Shown here: in pieces, positions 18,967-28,653 of the stretch | How positions within the stretch are numbered: position 1 is the stretch's first letter | Layout of the letters: each line of letters begins with the position of its first letter | NCBI RefSeq assembly: GCF_034314085.1 | Contig: NZ_JAVIWI010000001.1 | Span: 3,596,001-3,660,000 of the forward strand | From: Undibacterium sp. 5I1 | GTDB taxonomy: Bacteria > Pseudomonadota > Gammaproteobacteria > Burkholderiales > Burkholderiaceae_D | Direction: 5' to 3' | Length of the DNA stretch: 64,000 bases | The notes under the pieces: model-generated | Told to the model about the DNA's origin: nothing | The model's input: only the letters and a program-made list of their open reading frames with translations | Database searches by the model: none | Translations under genes and position numbers: made by a program

Positions 18967-19428
18967 ATGACATCTCGCTTACTCGCTATCACCATCGCCG
19001 TCAGTGCAGCGTTAACCTGCGCAGCAACACCTGCGGCATTCGCACAATCCAGCACGGGCACACCTGCTACCGCACCAGCAACACGCCTGGAACTGAAAAA
19101 AATTGACACCGTGGTCGGTACCGGTAAAGAAGCTCTTGGTGGCAGCACCGTTACCGTCCACTACAGCGGCTGGCTATACGACCCAAAGGCCGACAAACAA
19201 CATGGCCAGATGTTTGACAGCTCCGTCGGCAGCAGCCCGTTTAGCTTTCCGTTGGGCGCTGGACGTGTCATCAAAGGCTGGGATCTGGGTGTTGCAGGGA
19301 TGAAGGTCGGCGGCAAACGCACCATCATTATTCCGCAAGATTTAGGCTATGGCTCACGCGGCGCCGGTGGCCGGATTCCCCCGTTCGCTAACCTGATTTT
19401 TGATGTTGAACTGCTAAACGTTCAATAA
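18967..19428 (+). CDS. FKBP-type peptidyl-prolyl cis-trans isomerase, exported
   Basis: 153 residues. Signal peptide of about 26 residues ending TPAAFA before QSST. The FKBP domain (about 45-153) contains VTVHYSGWLYD, FDSSVGSSPFSFPLGAGRVI, KGWDLGVAGMKVGGKRT and IPPFANLIFDVELL, the canonical FKBP active-site residues. It is a periplasmic prolyl isomerase/chaperone. Single-domain size is normal. Confidence 0.94.
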   Translation: MTSRLLAITIAVSAALTCAATPAAFAQSSTGTPATAPATRLELKKIDTVVGTGKEALGGSTVTVHYSGWLYDPKADKQHGQMFDSSVGSSPFSFPLGAGRVIKGWDLGVAGMKVGGKRTIIIPQDLGYGSRGAGGRIPPFANLIFDVELLNVQ

Positions 19429-19459
19429 ACCTCATTGGCTTGACTCATTAAGTTAACGA

Positions 19460-19975
19460 ATGCAAAAGCAAGAACTCAACTATTTACAAGCTTACCCTCA
19501 ACCGATACAGGATCAGGTCAAGTTGTTAATTGAGCGCCAGCAACTGGCCGGAGTTCTGCAAAAAAAATATGCCAATGCGCACCAGATCCGTACCGACAAA
19601 GCCTTGTACCAATATGTACAAGATGTCAAAAGTACGTTTCTGCGCAATGGCGAACAAATCAGCAAAGTCTGCTTCGACAGCAAAATCAAAGTCATCCAGC
19701 ATGCGCTGGGACAACACACATTTATCTCACGGGTGCAAGGCAACAAACTCAAATCCAAACACGAAATCCGCATCGCCACTCTGTTCAAACAAGTGCCGGA
19801 AGAATTTCTAAAAATGATTGTCGTACATGAGTTAGCGCACCTCAAAGAAAAAGACCACAACAAAGCCTTCTACCAACTCTGCATGCATATGGAACCGCAA
19901 TATCACCAGTACGAACTGGACTTGCGCTTATACATGACGCAGATCGATACCTTCGGTGGAGAGGTCTGGAGCTAA
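19460..19975 (+). CDS. YgjP-like metal-dependent hydrolase (DUF45)
   Basis: 171 residues. VVHELAHLKEKDHNKAFYQL is the zincin HExxH-type motif (HELAH) with a third His region (MHMEPQYHQYELDLRLY), as in YgjP/DUF45 metallopeptidases. The N-terminus is Gln/Leu-rich. Nothing indicates secretion, so it is probably cytoplasmic. It lies 31 bp after FKBP and may share its transcript. Confidence 0.85.
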   Translation: MQKQELNYLQAYPQPIQDQVKLLIERQQLAGVLQKKYANAHQIRTDKALYQYVQDVKSTFLRNGEQISKVCFDSKIKVIQHALGQHTFISRVQGNKLKSKHEIRIATLFKQVPEEFLKMIVVHELAHLKEKDHNKAFYQLCMHMEPQYHQYELDLRLYMTQIDTFGGEVWS

Positions 19976-20022
19976 GCAATATAAGCAATATCGCCAATAC
20001 ACCCAAGCCACCCTACTACGCC

Positions 20023-20298
20023 GTGATCTTCACCTCCAACCGCACGGAAGGTGACGACGGTTACAGCGACATGGCCGAAAACATGTTGGCGCTGGCTGCA
20101 CAGCAGCCCGGATTTTTAGGCGTAGAATCCGCCCGCGAAGAGGTCGGGATTACTGTTTCATACTGGGCGGATTTGCAATCGATCAAACAATGGAAAGCCC
20201 AAGCGGATCATTTGCAAGCACAAAAAATCGGCAAAGAAAAATGGTACTCCTCGTACAAGACGCGGATTAGCAAAGTGGAATTTGATTACGGGATATGA
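20023..20298 (+). CDS. Antibiotic biosynthesis monooxygenase (ABM) fold protein
   Basis: At least 91 residues from GTG 20023. The sequence VIFTSNRTEGDDGYSDMA, QPGFLGVESAREEVGITVSYWAD and IKQWKAQADH matches the YqjZ/ABM dimeric alpha-beta-barrel family of small oxygenase-like proteins. Family members usually begin some 10-15 residues earlier with a PYYAVIFTS-type stretch, and that coding sequence (PPYYA) is present upstream in frame, but no ATG, GTG or TTG precedes it back into the YgjP-like gene. Either the GTG is used and the N-terminus is short, or a non-standard start (CTG 19966 or ATA 19981, the latter 9 nt after a GGAG) is used. Confidence 0.8.
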   Translation: MIFTSNRTEGDDGYSDMAENMLALAAQQPGFLGVESAREEVGITVSYWADLQSIKQWKAQADHLQAQKIGKEKWYSSYKTRISKVEFDYGI

Positions 20299-20418
20299 GC
20301 AACTTGCATTAGAAAAAGAATTGAACTGATTTGAACATTGGTACAATTCCAAGTTTAATTTTTTTACCTCATTTTTCTTCTTCACGCACCCCATTCTCTT
20401 CATCCCACAGGAGCAAAC

Positions 20419-21168
20419 ATGCCGTTTCTTGGTATTGGTTTACATGTTTTAGCCGCGCTGTTTTTTGCTGTGCATGCGATCCGTTCTGGCCAACAAATCT
20501 ACTGGCTGCTAATTCTCTTTTCTTTCCCACTGCTTGGCAGTATCGTGTACTTTTTTGCGATCTACATGCCAAACTCACGACTCGAGTTTGGTGCAAAAAA
20601 AGCAGTCGCAGTAGCAGCAAAAACACTCGATCCGACCCGAGAACTGCGCGAAGCACGTAATGCCTTTGAGTACACCCCAACCGCACAAAACCAAATGCGT
20701 CTGGCATTGGCCTTATTAGAGGCCGGCAATGCTGAAGAAGCTGCGACCAATTACGAAGCCTGCCTGAAAGGACCTTTTGCTGCCGATCTGGAAATCAAAT
20801 ACTGCGCCGCCCGTGCACTCACCGAGAGTGGCCGCCATGCTACAGCGATCAGCCATCTGGAAGATATTCGCAACAAAGATAATAATTTCCGCCCCGCCCA
20901 AGTCAGCCTGCTACTCGCCCGCGCATTCGCCGGAGCTGGCCGCAACGCGGATGCGACATCAGAATTTGAGCTGGCAATGAGCCGCTTCGGCAGTTTTGAG
21001 ATACAGGCAGAATATGCAATTTGGGCCTACAGCACAGGTGATCAAGCTACTGCAAAAAAATTGCAAGCCGATATAGATCAAACGATGAAGCGCTGGAATC
21101 GCCATACCAGAGATATCCATCAGTCTTTGGTAAGGCGCTTGAATGCGGCTAAAGGCAACAATGGGTAA
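20419..21168 (+). CDS. Membrane-anchored TPR protein
   Basis: 249 residues, AGGAG upstream of the ATG. Two N-terminal membrane helices (FLGIGLHVLAALFFAVHAI, then YWLLILFSFPLLGSIVYFFAIY) resemble the phospholipase-D-nuclease N-terminal membrane domain. They are followed by several TPR units (about 85-225; for example AQNQMRLALALLEAGNAEEA, then NYEACLKG...). The soluble TPR part probably faces the cytoplasm and binds a partner protein. Function unknown; the family is recurrent in Burkholderiales. Confidence 0.8.
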   Translation: MPFLGIGLHVLAALFFAVHAIRSGQQIYWLLILFSFPLLGSIVYFFAIYMPNSRLEFGAKKAVAVAAKTLDPTRELREARNAFEYTPTAQNQMRLALALLEAGNAEEAATNYEACLKGPFAADLEIKYCAARALTESGRHATAISHLEDIRNKDNNFRPAQVSLLLARAFAGAGRNADATSEFELAMSRFGSFEIQAEYAIWAYSTGDQATAKKLQADIDQTMKRWNRHTRDIHQSLVRRLNAAKGNNG

Positions 21169-21193
21169 TTGTTTATAAGCCCTGATCAGTCAT

Positions 21194-21526
21194 TTAAAGC
21201 GCAGGCAAAAAACGGCTCACTTTGGCATGCAGTAAGCGAATCAACATTGGATCCATAAATTCATAATCGTCAGGTATATCCAGACAAATCACTTTGGCTT
21301 TCGACAGCTGCTTTTTAAATTTTGCTGATAACTTATTGCGATGCGCTTTTTCCATCACAAAAATTAAGTCAGCCCATTCGACCAGCTCTGGGGTAACCGG
21401 ATTTTCTGCATCGTGATTCAATCCAGCAGAGCTGGTTTCAATGCCAGGATGATTCGCAAAAACTTGTTCTGCAGTCGGACTGCGCAGTCGATTTTGACTG
21501 CAAATAAATAAGACGTTTTTTGACAT
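21194..21526 (-). CDS. Low-molecular-weight protein tyrosine phosphatase-like protein
   Basis: 110 residues, shorter than classical LMW-PTPs (about 150). N-terminal VLFICSQNRLRSPTAEQVF carries the CX5R phosphate-binding loop (CSQNRLRS), with an SSAG block and a VMEKAHRNKL segment as in the family. The C-terminal DIPDDYEFMDPML is the shortened counterpart of the acid loop. Known members of this short group are annotated as phosphatase-like; activity is not proven. It lies 30 bp downstream of the hydrolase gene on the same strand. Confidence 0.85.
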   Translation of the reverse strand: MSKNVLFICSQNRLRSPTAEQVFANHPGIETSSAGLNHDAENPVTPELVEWADLIFVMEKAHRNKLSAKFKKQLSKAKVICLDIPDDYEFMDPMLIRLLHAKVSRFLPAL

Positions 21527-21555
21527 TGATTTAGCTTTTAACGTAGCGCGTAGAT

Positions 21556-22422
21556 TTAACGCACTTTTAAATGACGATCAAGATAAGCCAGCACTTCACT
21601 CGGTAATATCTGATGAAATGCCTCACGATCAAAGCCTTCTGGGTCTGTGGATGGATGAAATGTCGGGCTGTTCATGTGCGCCGGAAACGGACTTAAAAAA
21701 GAGAAGTGTCCCGCGTTTTTGATCTCACGTCTGGTTACCAGTGCGCGATCGGCGACGCCGTCTGACACCAGATCCGCATGCCAGGGCGGTGTGTACTGGT
21801 CGTGTTCTCCGGTCAGCATCAGGATAGGTATATTCACTGCGCTGAGCGATCCGTGCATCAGATACCAAGGCGTTGCGGGTGCCAGTAACACCAATGCTTT
21901 GACCCGTGTATCAACGACTACCTCCACCTTGCGCCGGTCTTTTGACCACGGCTCGCCGCCGGCAACCGCCAAGGCGGTATAAGCGCCAATGGAATGTCCG
22001 ATGACCGCGATATTGTCTACTCTTACGCTAGCTTTAAAAACAGAATGGGTACTGACTTCATCAATCGTCATGCGCACATGGCGTGGTCGATTGACCAGAT
22101 TTTCGTAGGTGTTTTCTAGCGAATTGTTGTTACGATTATTGCCGTAATGTTCCAGCATCGCCACGATATAACCATGCTGTGCCAGATGCGTACAAATCGT
22201 GCGGTATAACAAATGCGAACCGCCATTTCCATGCGACACGATGACAAGTGGAAAGCGTCCACTGGCGATGGGCGCATCCATACTCAGATCAATCGAATAG
22301 GGGCCAAAACTGGTTGGAATTGCGGGAACTTCTGTCGGGTACATCACCAAAGCCGGGAAAGAAATTTCCTGCGTATCGTCTTTGGTGTCCCTGATTTTTA
22401 GTTGTAGGCAGCCTGTGTACAT
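21556..22422 (-). CDS. Alpha/beta hydrolase, dienelactone-hydrolase-like (COG4188 type)
   Basis: 288 residues, no signal peptide. VIVSHGNGGSHLLYRTICTH is the oxyanion-hole segment, AVIGHSIGAYTALAVAGG the nucleophile elbow (GHSIG), and MLTGEHDQYTPP / NAGHFSF carry the Asp/His of the triad. It resembles predicted dienelactone hydrolases and platelet-activating-factor-acetylhydrolase-like esterases. Substrate unknown. No strong ribosome site is seen before ATG 22422. Confidence 0.85.
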   Translation of the reverse strand: MYTGCLQLKIRDTKDDTQEISFPALVMYPTEVPAIPTSFGPYSIDLSMDAPIASGRFPLVIVSHGNGGSHLLYRTICTHLAQHGYIVAMLEHYGNNRNNNSLENTYENLVNRPRHVRMTIDEVSTHSVFKASVRVDNIAVIGHSIGAYTALAVAGGEPWSKDRRKVEVVVDTRVKALVLLAPATPWYLMHGSLSAVNIPILMLTGEHDQYTPPWHADLVSDGVADRALVTRREIKNAGHFSFLSPFPAHMNSPTFHPSTDPEGFDREAFHQILPSEVLAYLDRHLKVR

Positions 22423-22615
22423 AGAGACATTTTTTGGGTGGTTAGTATCGTATTTTTAGTACGGCTAGTTTAGTTCTGGATAGTTTTGTTGAAACGAATT
22501 TTTCAAATAATTTTTTCAACGATATAGCTATCAGTGTAATTTGGCGACAACTTATGACTACTTTGGCTGACACAACGTTGATCCCTCAATGAACAATTGT
22601 AGAGCAAGTGATTTA

Positions 22616-22699
22616 ATATACTCCCCCCCAATTTTTATAAAATATGCCGTATTGTCCAGTGATTATATGGACAATTAAATATACACACTATGAGTATAT
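22616..22699 (+). repeat. 84-bp dispersed repeat, copy 5
   Basis: ATATACTCCCCCCCA at the left, ATGCCGTATTGTCCAGTGAT and ATATGGAC in the middle, GAGTATAT at the right. It lies in the 390-bp gap before glpK and ends 113 bp before its ATG. Nothing else was recognised in that gap. Confidence 0.85.
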
Positions 22700-22812
22700 T
22701 AATAACCTTTCAAAAAATCATCTTATTTATCGCATTGCAACATCCTCAACTCCGCTTACATCCCGCGTCTGAATTACACTGCAATCTTTTAGCAAAAAAT
22801 CCATATACCAAC

Positions 22813-24291
22813 ATGACTTATCTGCTCGCACTTGACCAAGGCACATCCAGTTCCCGTAGTATTTTATTTGATGAAGGTGGCAATATTGTTGCGTCGGCTC
22901 AGCAGGAGTTCCGGCAGATTTTCCCTCAGCCTGGTTGGGTGGAACATGATGCTATGGAGATTTGGCACAGCCAGTTAGCGACTTGTAAGCAAGTATTGGC
23001 TACGGCAAGTGCGGCAGGTATTACAAGTAAGGCAATTGCGGCGCTGGGGATTACCAATCAGCGGGAGACCAGCATCGTCTGGAATCGTCGGACTGGTGAG
23101 CCTATTTTTAATGCCATCGTCTGGCAAGACCGGCGCACTGCGGCCTATTGTGACGAGCTGCGTAGTCAGGGTTGGACGGAGCGCATACAGGAAAAAACCG
23201 GCTTAATTCTGGATCCGTATTTTTCTGCGACTAAGCTGAAATGGATTCTGGACCATGTACCAAACGCCCGTCAGCAAGCGGAACGCGGAGAGCTGGCGTT
23301 TGGTACCGTCGACACCTGGTTAGCATGGCAACTGAGCGGCCAACAACTGCATGTGACCGATGTCAGCAATGCGGCACGCACTATGCTGTGGAATATTCAC
23401 AGTGCCGAGTGGGATGAAGAATTATTGGCCTGTTTTACTATTCCACTGGCGATGCTGCCAAGCGTACATCCGTCTAGTCATCGTTTTGGTGACGCGACGA
23501 TTTTTGATCATCCGGTTCCGATTGCTGGTATCGCTGGTGACCAGCAATCGGCGCTGTTTGGACAAGCCTGTTTTAGCGCAGGGATGGCAAAAAACACTTA
23601 CGGCACCGGTTGTTTTATGTTGCTGCATACAGGCTCTGTGTGTGCGATTTCTCACAACGGTTTGATCAGCACGGCCGCCTGTCAAACAGACGCCAAAGCA
23701 CAATACGCATTAGAAGGTAGCGTCTTCATCGGTGGCGCGGTAGTGCAATGGTTGCGTGATGGTTTAAAAGCGATTCAGCATTCGACTGATGTAGAAGATT
23801 TGGCGACCACCGTGCTGGATTCTGGCGGCGTGGTGTTTGTTCCCTCCTTTACAGGTTTGGGTGCGCCATATTGGGTGCCTTCTGCGAAAGGGGCAATTCT
23901 AGGTCTGAGTCGTGGCACCACCGTCGCGCATATTGCCAGAGCGGCGTTGGAATCGATCGCATTCCAAAGTACCGTGTTGCTGCAAGCGATGACGCGCGAT
24001 GCAGTAGCACCGATCAATGAGTTGCGGGTGGATGGCGGCGCAGCGGCGAACAATTTACTCCTGCAATTTCAAGCCGATTTGTTGGGAATTCCAGTGGTAC
24101 GGCCAAAGGTGACCGAAACGACGGCGTTAGGTGCAGCGTATCTGGCGGGACTGGGTGTAGGGGTATACCAAAATCAAGAAGAGTGCGCCGCCTTATGGCA
24201 AATGGAGCGAACTTTTTTACCTGAAATGGGCCGTGATCAAGCCGAGGAATTAATGCAGCAATGGGATGTCGCGGTTGGTCGCGTGAGGTAA
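22813..24291 (+). CDS. glpK: Glycerol kinase
   Basis: 492 residues from ATG 22813 ([20 protein letters not shown]). The in-frame ATG at 22690 lies inside the repeat and is rejected. FGGY-kinase motifs are complete: LDQGTSSSR phosphate-1 loop, [49 protein letters not shown] and [18 protein letters not shown]. It phosphorylates glycerol to glycerol-3-phosphate. No glpF or glpD is adjacent. It ends at a strong terminator. Confidence 0.96.
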   Translation: MTYLLALDQGTSSSRSILFDEGGNIVASAQQEFRQIFPQPGWVEHDAMEIWHSQLATCKQVLATASAAGITSKAIAALGITNQRETSIVWNRRTGEPIFNAIVWQDRRTAAYCDELRSQGWTERIQEKTGLILDPYFSATKLKWILDHVPNARQQAERGELAFGTVDTWLAWQLSGQQLHVTDVSNAARTMLWNIHSAEWDEELLACFTIPLAMLPSVHPSSHRFGDATIFDHPVPIAGIAGDQQSALFGQACFSAGMAKNTYGTGCFMLLHTGSVCAISHNGLISTAACQTDAKAQYALEGSVFIGGAVVQWLRDGLKAIQHSTDVEDLATTVLDSGGVVFVPSFTGLGAPYWVPSAKGAILGLSRGTTVAHIARAALESIAFQSTVLLQAMTRDAVAPINELRVDGGAAANNLLLQFQADLLGIPVVRPKVTETTALGAAYLAGLGVGVYQNQEECAALWQMERTFLPEMGRDQAEELMQQWDVAVGRVR

Positions 24292-24322
24292 ATAAGAATA
24301 GCAGACGTATAGGGAACAAATA

Positions 24323-24362
24323 AAAAAGAGGTGATATCGACTAAGCGATATCGCCTCTTTTT
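24323..24362. terminator. Rho-independent terminator after glpK
   Basis: AAAAAGAGGTGATATCG and CGATATCGCCTCTTTTT form a 17-bp stem (one T-G pair) with a six-base loop; it is A/T-flanked and works for both convergent genes. Confidence 0.92.
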
Positions 24363-24411
24363 ACATCTGATTCAGCGTATTTGAAAATAAGTTAAATCTA
24401 ATTAACTCTAA

Positions 24412-25065
24412 TTAACCCATCGATTGCAGCGAACCATTGACCGCTTTAACGCGATCACCAACACGCCAACCGTTTTGCGGGAAAGTACGAACAGTACCGT
24501 CATCCATTCTGACTTTCACTTCATAGACCGTGTTGGTGTTGTTGCGTTTTTCTACTTCGTTACCGGCATAACCGCCACCGACTGCACCAGCTACGGTGGC
24601 CAATGTACGGCCATTACCGTTACCAACTTGATGACCTAACACGCCGCCCAAAATGGCACCAGCAGCTACACCCAGACCGCTTGGTTTTGCTTGTTGCTGG
24701 ATGGCGATAATGGATTCAACCCGACCGCAATGTCCGCATACAGCGGCGACGTTGGAACTACGCTCGTTTGATTCGCTTTGACGTGCAACATTGGAGTTTT
24801 GATTCGGGTTTTGATATGAACCCTGGTTAGAACCAGAATTCTGATTTTGCCTTGACACATCGGCAGGATAAATTGGTTTGCCATTGCTATCCGTCATCGG
24901 CGCAGAGGCGCTCATGGCAGCGTTATTTGTCTGAGCAATCGTTCCCTGCGAGTTTGGAAACAAGCCAGTCATCGCGGCAACACCGACCAGTGATACCAGC
25001 GTCACAGCAACTGCCGCAGTAGCAAGCAATGGATGAATGCGATTAGAAGATTGTTTGGCTTCCAT
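24412..25065 (-). CDS. Glycine-zipper 2TM domain envelope protein
   Basis: 217 residues. N-terminal membrane/signal anchor (LLATAAVAVTLVSLVGVAAM, residues about 13-32). Then a Ser/Asn/Gln-rich linker (SGSNQGSYQNPNQNSN), a CGHCGRVESI segment with two cysteines, the glycine-zipper GLGVAAGAILGGVLGHQVGN / VAGAVGGGYAGNEVEK, and a SlyB-like C-terminus (YEVKVRMDDGTVRTF...). Such proteins sit in the inner or outer membrane and affect envelope integrity. There is no lipobox, so it is probably inner-membrane anchored. Confidence 0.85.
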   Translation of the reverse strand: MEAKQSSNRIHPLLATAAVAVTLVSLVGVAAMTGLFPNSQGTIAQTNNAAMSASAPMTDSNGKPIYPADVSRQNQNSGSNQGSYQNPNQNSNVARQSESNERSSNVAAVCGHCGRVESIIAIQQQAKPSGLGVAAGAILGGVLGHQVGNGNGRTLATVAGAVGGGYAGNEVEKRNNTNTVYEVKVRMDDGTVRTFPQNGWRVGDRVKAVNGSLQSMG

Positions 25066-25266
25066 TTTTTTGACCTTTTTTTAATATTTTCTGGAGAAAA
25101 GTATCGTCCAGATGTACTTCAGTATAGATGTATCAGTTTAAAAGAAAAGGAAATAAATGTGTCAGATGTAATCCTTTGTAAATATCTTTCTTGTACTATC
25201 CTTGTCATTTTTCAGTTTTGTCATCAGAATGAAAACCCGTTCTTATAACAAGCTTGAAAGCACAAA

Positions 25267-25833
25267 ATGAACATCGTTAAATGGGTAAAACGTTTACTAG
25301 GCGCTATCGTCGGTATCGTCGTACTCATTTTAATTGTTGTCATGGTGCTTCCAAATGACTTTTCTATAACGCGCAGCATCGTAATCGGTGCACCTGTAGA
25401 GAAAATATACCCTTTGGTTGTTATTACCCGCGAATGGAAAAACTGGTCAGTATGGAACCAGCGCGATCCCGCCATGCAGATGACGTTTACTGGTCCGGCA
25501 GCAGGTAAAGATGCTGCTTGGGACTGGCAAAGTAAAAGCCAGGGTAACGGCGGGATGAAATTTACCCAGGTAATACCTAACCAGCAGATTGACTATGAAT
25601 TACATTTTGAAGGTATGGGCAAACCATCGACCGGTCACTTTTTATTCGAGCCAATAGTGACAGCGGCTGCTTCAGGCAATCAAGTCGTATCCACCAAAGT
25701 AAGCTGGACTATGAAAGGCACTAGCGAGGGCAACCTGATGATGAAGTTCTTCGCTCCTTTGATGGACAAAATGGTTGGTCCCGATTTTGACTCTGGCTTA
25801 AATAATTTAAAAAAACTGGCAGAGCGTCCATAA
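25267..25833 (+). CDS. SRPBCC family protein with N-terminal membrane anchor
   Basis: 188 residues. One helix near residues 9-30 (LLGAIVGIVVLILIVVMVLP) is followed by a START/polyketide-cyclase-like domain: FSITRSIVIGAPVEKIYPLV, WKNWSVWNQRDPAMQMTF, YELHFEGMGKPSTGHFLFEP. It is a lipid- or small-molecule-binding fold; ligand unknown. It lies 93 bp ahead of the acetyltransferase gene. Confidence 0.85.
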   Translation: MNIVKWVKRLLGAIVGIVVLILIVVMVLPNDFSITRSIVIGAPVEKIYPLVVITREWKNWSVWNQRDPAMQMTFTGPAAGKDAAWDWQSKSQGNGGMKFTQVIPNQQIDYELHFEGMGKPSTGHFLFEPIVTAAASGNQVVSTKVSWTMKGTSEGNLMMKFFAPLMDKMVGPDFDSGLNNLKKLAERP

Positions 25834-25926
25834 CCCCCAGATATTTAGTCAGCCAGATACGCGGCTATATACAAACCCAAACGCTCATTTATCCGTCGTT
25901 CTTGTCACCACTTAGCCAGCTATCAG

Positions 25927-27045
25927 ATGCACATAAAAGTTTTAAGTACCGCCAGCGAATTCGACGCCATCTCTGTTGAGTGGCGGGCATTAGAAGCACT
26001 TGTTCCCTTTTTGCTGCCGTTTCAAACTTATGACTGGAACCGCAGCTGGTGGCAAATATTTTCTGTTCAAACTGTTTTTCGTCGCGACGAATTATCGATC
26101 ATCGCCTTTTATGATAAAGATCAACTGGTCGCCGTTGCGCCATACGCAATCAGCTATCTAGGACGTAAAGCGTTCTCTATCTATCGCTATGTAAGGCCGT
26201 TTGGTGCAGACCCCAATCTGACAGAAATCCGTACACCCTTAATTTTGCCTAGCTATGAAAAAGATGTTTTTCAGCACTTAGCCGCACCTTATCGGCCGCA
26301 ATTATCTGGATTCACAGAACAGCAAATGATTGTCAGTGATGAGAACAGTGAGCAGTTATTTACTCACCGCTGCGCTATGCGGCAAATAGATAAGCGCAAG
26401 ATCAGCAACTACGTCTTGGATCTGGGCAAAGACTGGGACAGTTTCCGCAGCGGGTTGAAGCGCAACATCAAAGAATCAATACGCCACTGCTATAACTCAT
26501 TAGCGAGAGACAAACTTCAGCCGGTGTTAAAAGTCGTCACAGGACATCAGGCTCTGACAGAAAATTTGCCGGTTTTTTATCACTTGCACAGCAGCAGAGC
26601 CAGCGCACAATTGACGGTAGAGCATCCAGATTATTTTTCTAATCCTCTGCATAAGGCATTGATTACCAGTCTTTTAAAAACACCTTTTGCAGACAAAATG
26701 CAACTTTTTTCTCTGGAGATCGACGGCAAAATCGTCGCTATCCGCATGGGATTTTTAATGGGCGAGGAGTTATATCTGTATTACTCAGGCTACGATTTGG
26801 CATACGCCAGATATAGTGTGATGACTACTTTACTGGTCGAAATTATTCGCTGGTCATTGGACAAAAATATCCAACGGCTTAATTTGTCTGTGGGTGAAGA
26901 TGTGTCTAAAACCCGTTGGGGGCCAAGAGTTATTTCCTATGCTGAATACCAGTTTGTAAAAAACGCCTGGTGGCGATATCGCTTGGGTAAAAGCATAGTA
27001 CAACTGCGCAAACGTCGGCAAACGTCGATGCTAGGTCACAAATAA
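25927..27045 (+). CDS. CelD/FemAB-like GNAT acetyltransferase
   Basis: 372 residues. WRALEALVPFLLPFQTYDWN near the N-terminus and the C-terminal FSLEIDGKIVAIRMGFLMGEELYLYYSGYD match the Acetyltransf_6 (BioF2/CelD-like) double-GNAT family. These often modify polysaccharides or peptides. No signal peptide. The gene is followed by a repeat copy and the BtaA-like gene. The acyl donor and acceptor are unknown. Confidence 0.82.
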   Translation: MHIKVLSTASEFDAISVEWRALEALVPFLLPFQTYDWNRSWWQIFSVQTVFRRDELSIIAFYDKDQLVAVAPYAISYLGRKAFSIYRYVRPFGADPNLTEIRTPLILPSYEKDVFQHLAAPYRPQLSGFTEQQMIVSDENSEQLFTHRCAMRQIDKRKISNYVLDLGKDWDSFRSGLKRNIKESIRHCYNSLARDKLQPVLKVVTGHQALTENLPVFYHLHSSRASAQLTVEHPDYFSNPLHKALITSLLKTPFADKMQLFSLEIDGKIVAIRMGFLMGEELYLYYSGYDLAYARYSVMTTLLVEIIRWSLDKNIQRLNLSVGEDVSKTRWGPRVISYAEYQFVKNAWWRYRLGKSIVQLRKRRQTSMLGHK

Positions 27046-27107
27046 AGTAGTAAGCAATCCCTTGCTTAAATACGCATCGATTGATCAATATAAAAACAAT
27101 CGTTTTT

Positions 27108-27192
27108 ATATACTCCCCATTATTTTTAGTAAAAATGGTCGATTGTCCAGACTTTATATGGACAACTCAAATATACCCATTACCAGTATTAT
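27108..27192 (+). repeat. 84-bp dispersed repeat, copy 6
   Basis: ATATACTCCCCATTATTTTT at the left, GATTGTCCAGACTTTATATG and GAC in the core, CAGTATTAT at the degenerate right end. It lies in the 321-bp gap before the BtaA-like gene; no other structure is clear there. Confidence 0.8.
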
Positions 27193-27366
27193 TTAATTCT
27201 CCACTTGGTTATTGTGACTGTCACCTTGATATTGAGCTGTCAAAACAACACTCTGTCGCCACTTTGTCTACATTTCACACATTCTTCATCAAACGGTCAC
27301 CAGCCTGTCACCTTGCGTTTCTACAGTTAGACCGAGATTAAACCGCATCACTAATCAGGGGCTGGC

Positions 27367-28593
27367 ATGAATACGAAGACACTCATCAACGCGGCAGTAA
27401 TCAACTCAACGACGTCTGGCGGTAAAGGGATTGCTGATCGCTTATTTGCGCATTGGTTTAGTCGTCTGGTGTATGCCCAAATTTGGAAGGATCCTAAATC
27501 TGATCTGGATGCATTGCAGTTAAAGCCGGGCGCGAATATTTTGACGATCTCCTCCGGTGGCTGCAACGCATTGGCCTATCTGGCAGCCAACCCTAACGCT
27601 GTGCATGCGGTTGATTTAAACGCAGCGCATCTTGCGATGCTGGACATGAAGAAAAAAGCCATCAAGCATTTACCCGATTACGATGCGGTTCTGGCCTTTT
27701 TAGGCAAAGCCGACCAGAGTGATAATTTAAAACGATATCAGCGCCACATTCGCCCGCATTTGTCAGAAGACGCCAGCAATTTTTGGGAAAGCCGTTCACT
27801 CACCGGCAAGCTGATAGGCAAACCGCGTTATCACTACTTTAGCGACAACGCTTACCAATATGGCCTGTTAGGTGACTTTATTGGTTTTGCACATTTCTTC
27901 GTCCGCATCATGGGCGGCGATATGAAAAAAATCCTCACTGCACGCAATCAGGCTGAGCAAAAGAGCTTGTTCGATCATTACTTAGCACCGATATTTGATA
28001 CCGCTTTATTCCGCTTTATCTCTAAACAGCCGATTGCTTTGTATAGCCTAGGCATTCCGCCGTCGCAGTTTGCGGCGCTCAAACATGATGCTAAAGATGG
28101 CCTGCATTTATTGTTTAAAGAAAGAATGCGCCATCTGGCATGTGACTTCCCTATCGAGCAAAACTGTTTTGCACAGCAAGCTTTTGGTAGACGGCACGAC
28201 ACCAGCAAACAAGCCGCTTTGCCTATGTATTTACAAAAAGCGTATTTCAAAGATTTGCGCCAAAACATAGACCGCGTGCATCCTCATCACATTAGCCTTA
28301 CCGAGTTTTTACGCAAACAAGCGAATCATTCTATGGATGCTTATTTGTTCCTGGATGCTCAGGATTGGATGGATCAGCGGCAATTAACCGAGTTATGGGA
28401 AGAAGTCACCCGCACCGCCGCACCAGACGCCAAAGTGGTGTTCCGTACCGGTGGCGCCGACTCGCCATTAGAAGCGATGTTGCCGGCACATTTGATCTCC
28501 GCCTGGCATACCGACCGCGCACATAACCGGGCTTTGTATGCAAGCGATAAATCCGCAATTTATGGTGGTATGCATCTGTATCAAAAAGTCTGA
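27367..28593 (+). CDS. btaA: BtaA-like SAM:diacylglycerol 3-amino-3-carboxypropyltransferase (DUF3419)
   Basis: 408 residues, the BtaA length. LFAHWFSRLVYAQIWKDPKSD, NILTISSGGCNALAYLAANP (SAM-binding glycine loop) and VHAVDLNAAHLAMLDMKKKA are characteristic of the DUF3419/BtaA family, and the C-terminal FLDAQDWMDQRQLTELWEEV also fits. BtaA moves the aminocarboxypropyl group of SAM to diacylglycerol, giving diacylglyceryl-homoserine. The usual partner BtaB, which N-trimethylates it to the betaine lipid DGTS, is not in this window. The next gene, 60 bp on, is acetyltransferase-like. Confidence 0.85.
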   Translation: MNTKTLINAAVINSTTSGGKGIADRLFAHWFSRLVYAQIWKDPKSDLDALQLKPGANILTISSGGCNALAYLAANPNAVHAVDLNAAHLAMLDMKKKAIKHLPDYDAVLAFLGKADQSDNLKRYQRHIRPHLSEDASNFWESRSLTGKLIGKPRYHYFSDNAYQYGLLGDFIGFAHFFVRIMGGDMKKILTARNQAEQKSLFDHYLAPIFDTALFRFISKQPIALYSLGIPPSQFAALKHDAKDGLHLLFKERMRHLACDFPIEQNCFAQQAFGRRHDTSKQAALPMYLQKAYFKDLRQNIDRVHPHHISLTEFLRKQANHSMDAYLFLDAQDWMDQRQLTELWEEVTRTAAPDAKVVFRTGGADSPLEAMLPAHLISAWHTDRAHNRALYASDKSAIYGGMHLYQKV

Positions 28594-28653
28594 CTCGGTA
28601 GATGGCAGCACTAAAACGCAAACTACCAACCAGCCAATTAGAATTTCAGCAAA

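Noticed and set aside
22690..22812. N-terminal extension of glpK
   Set aside because: Starts inside a dispersed repeat and adds 41 residues before the conserved N-terminus.
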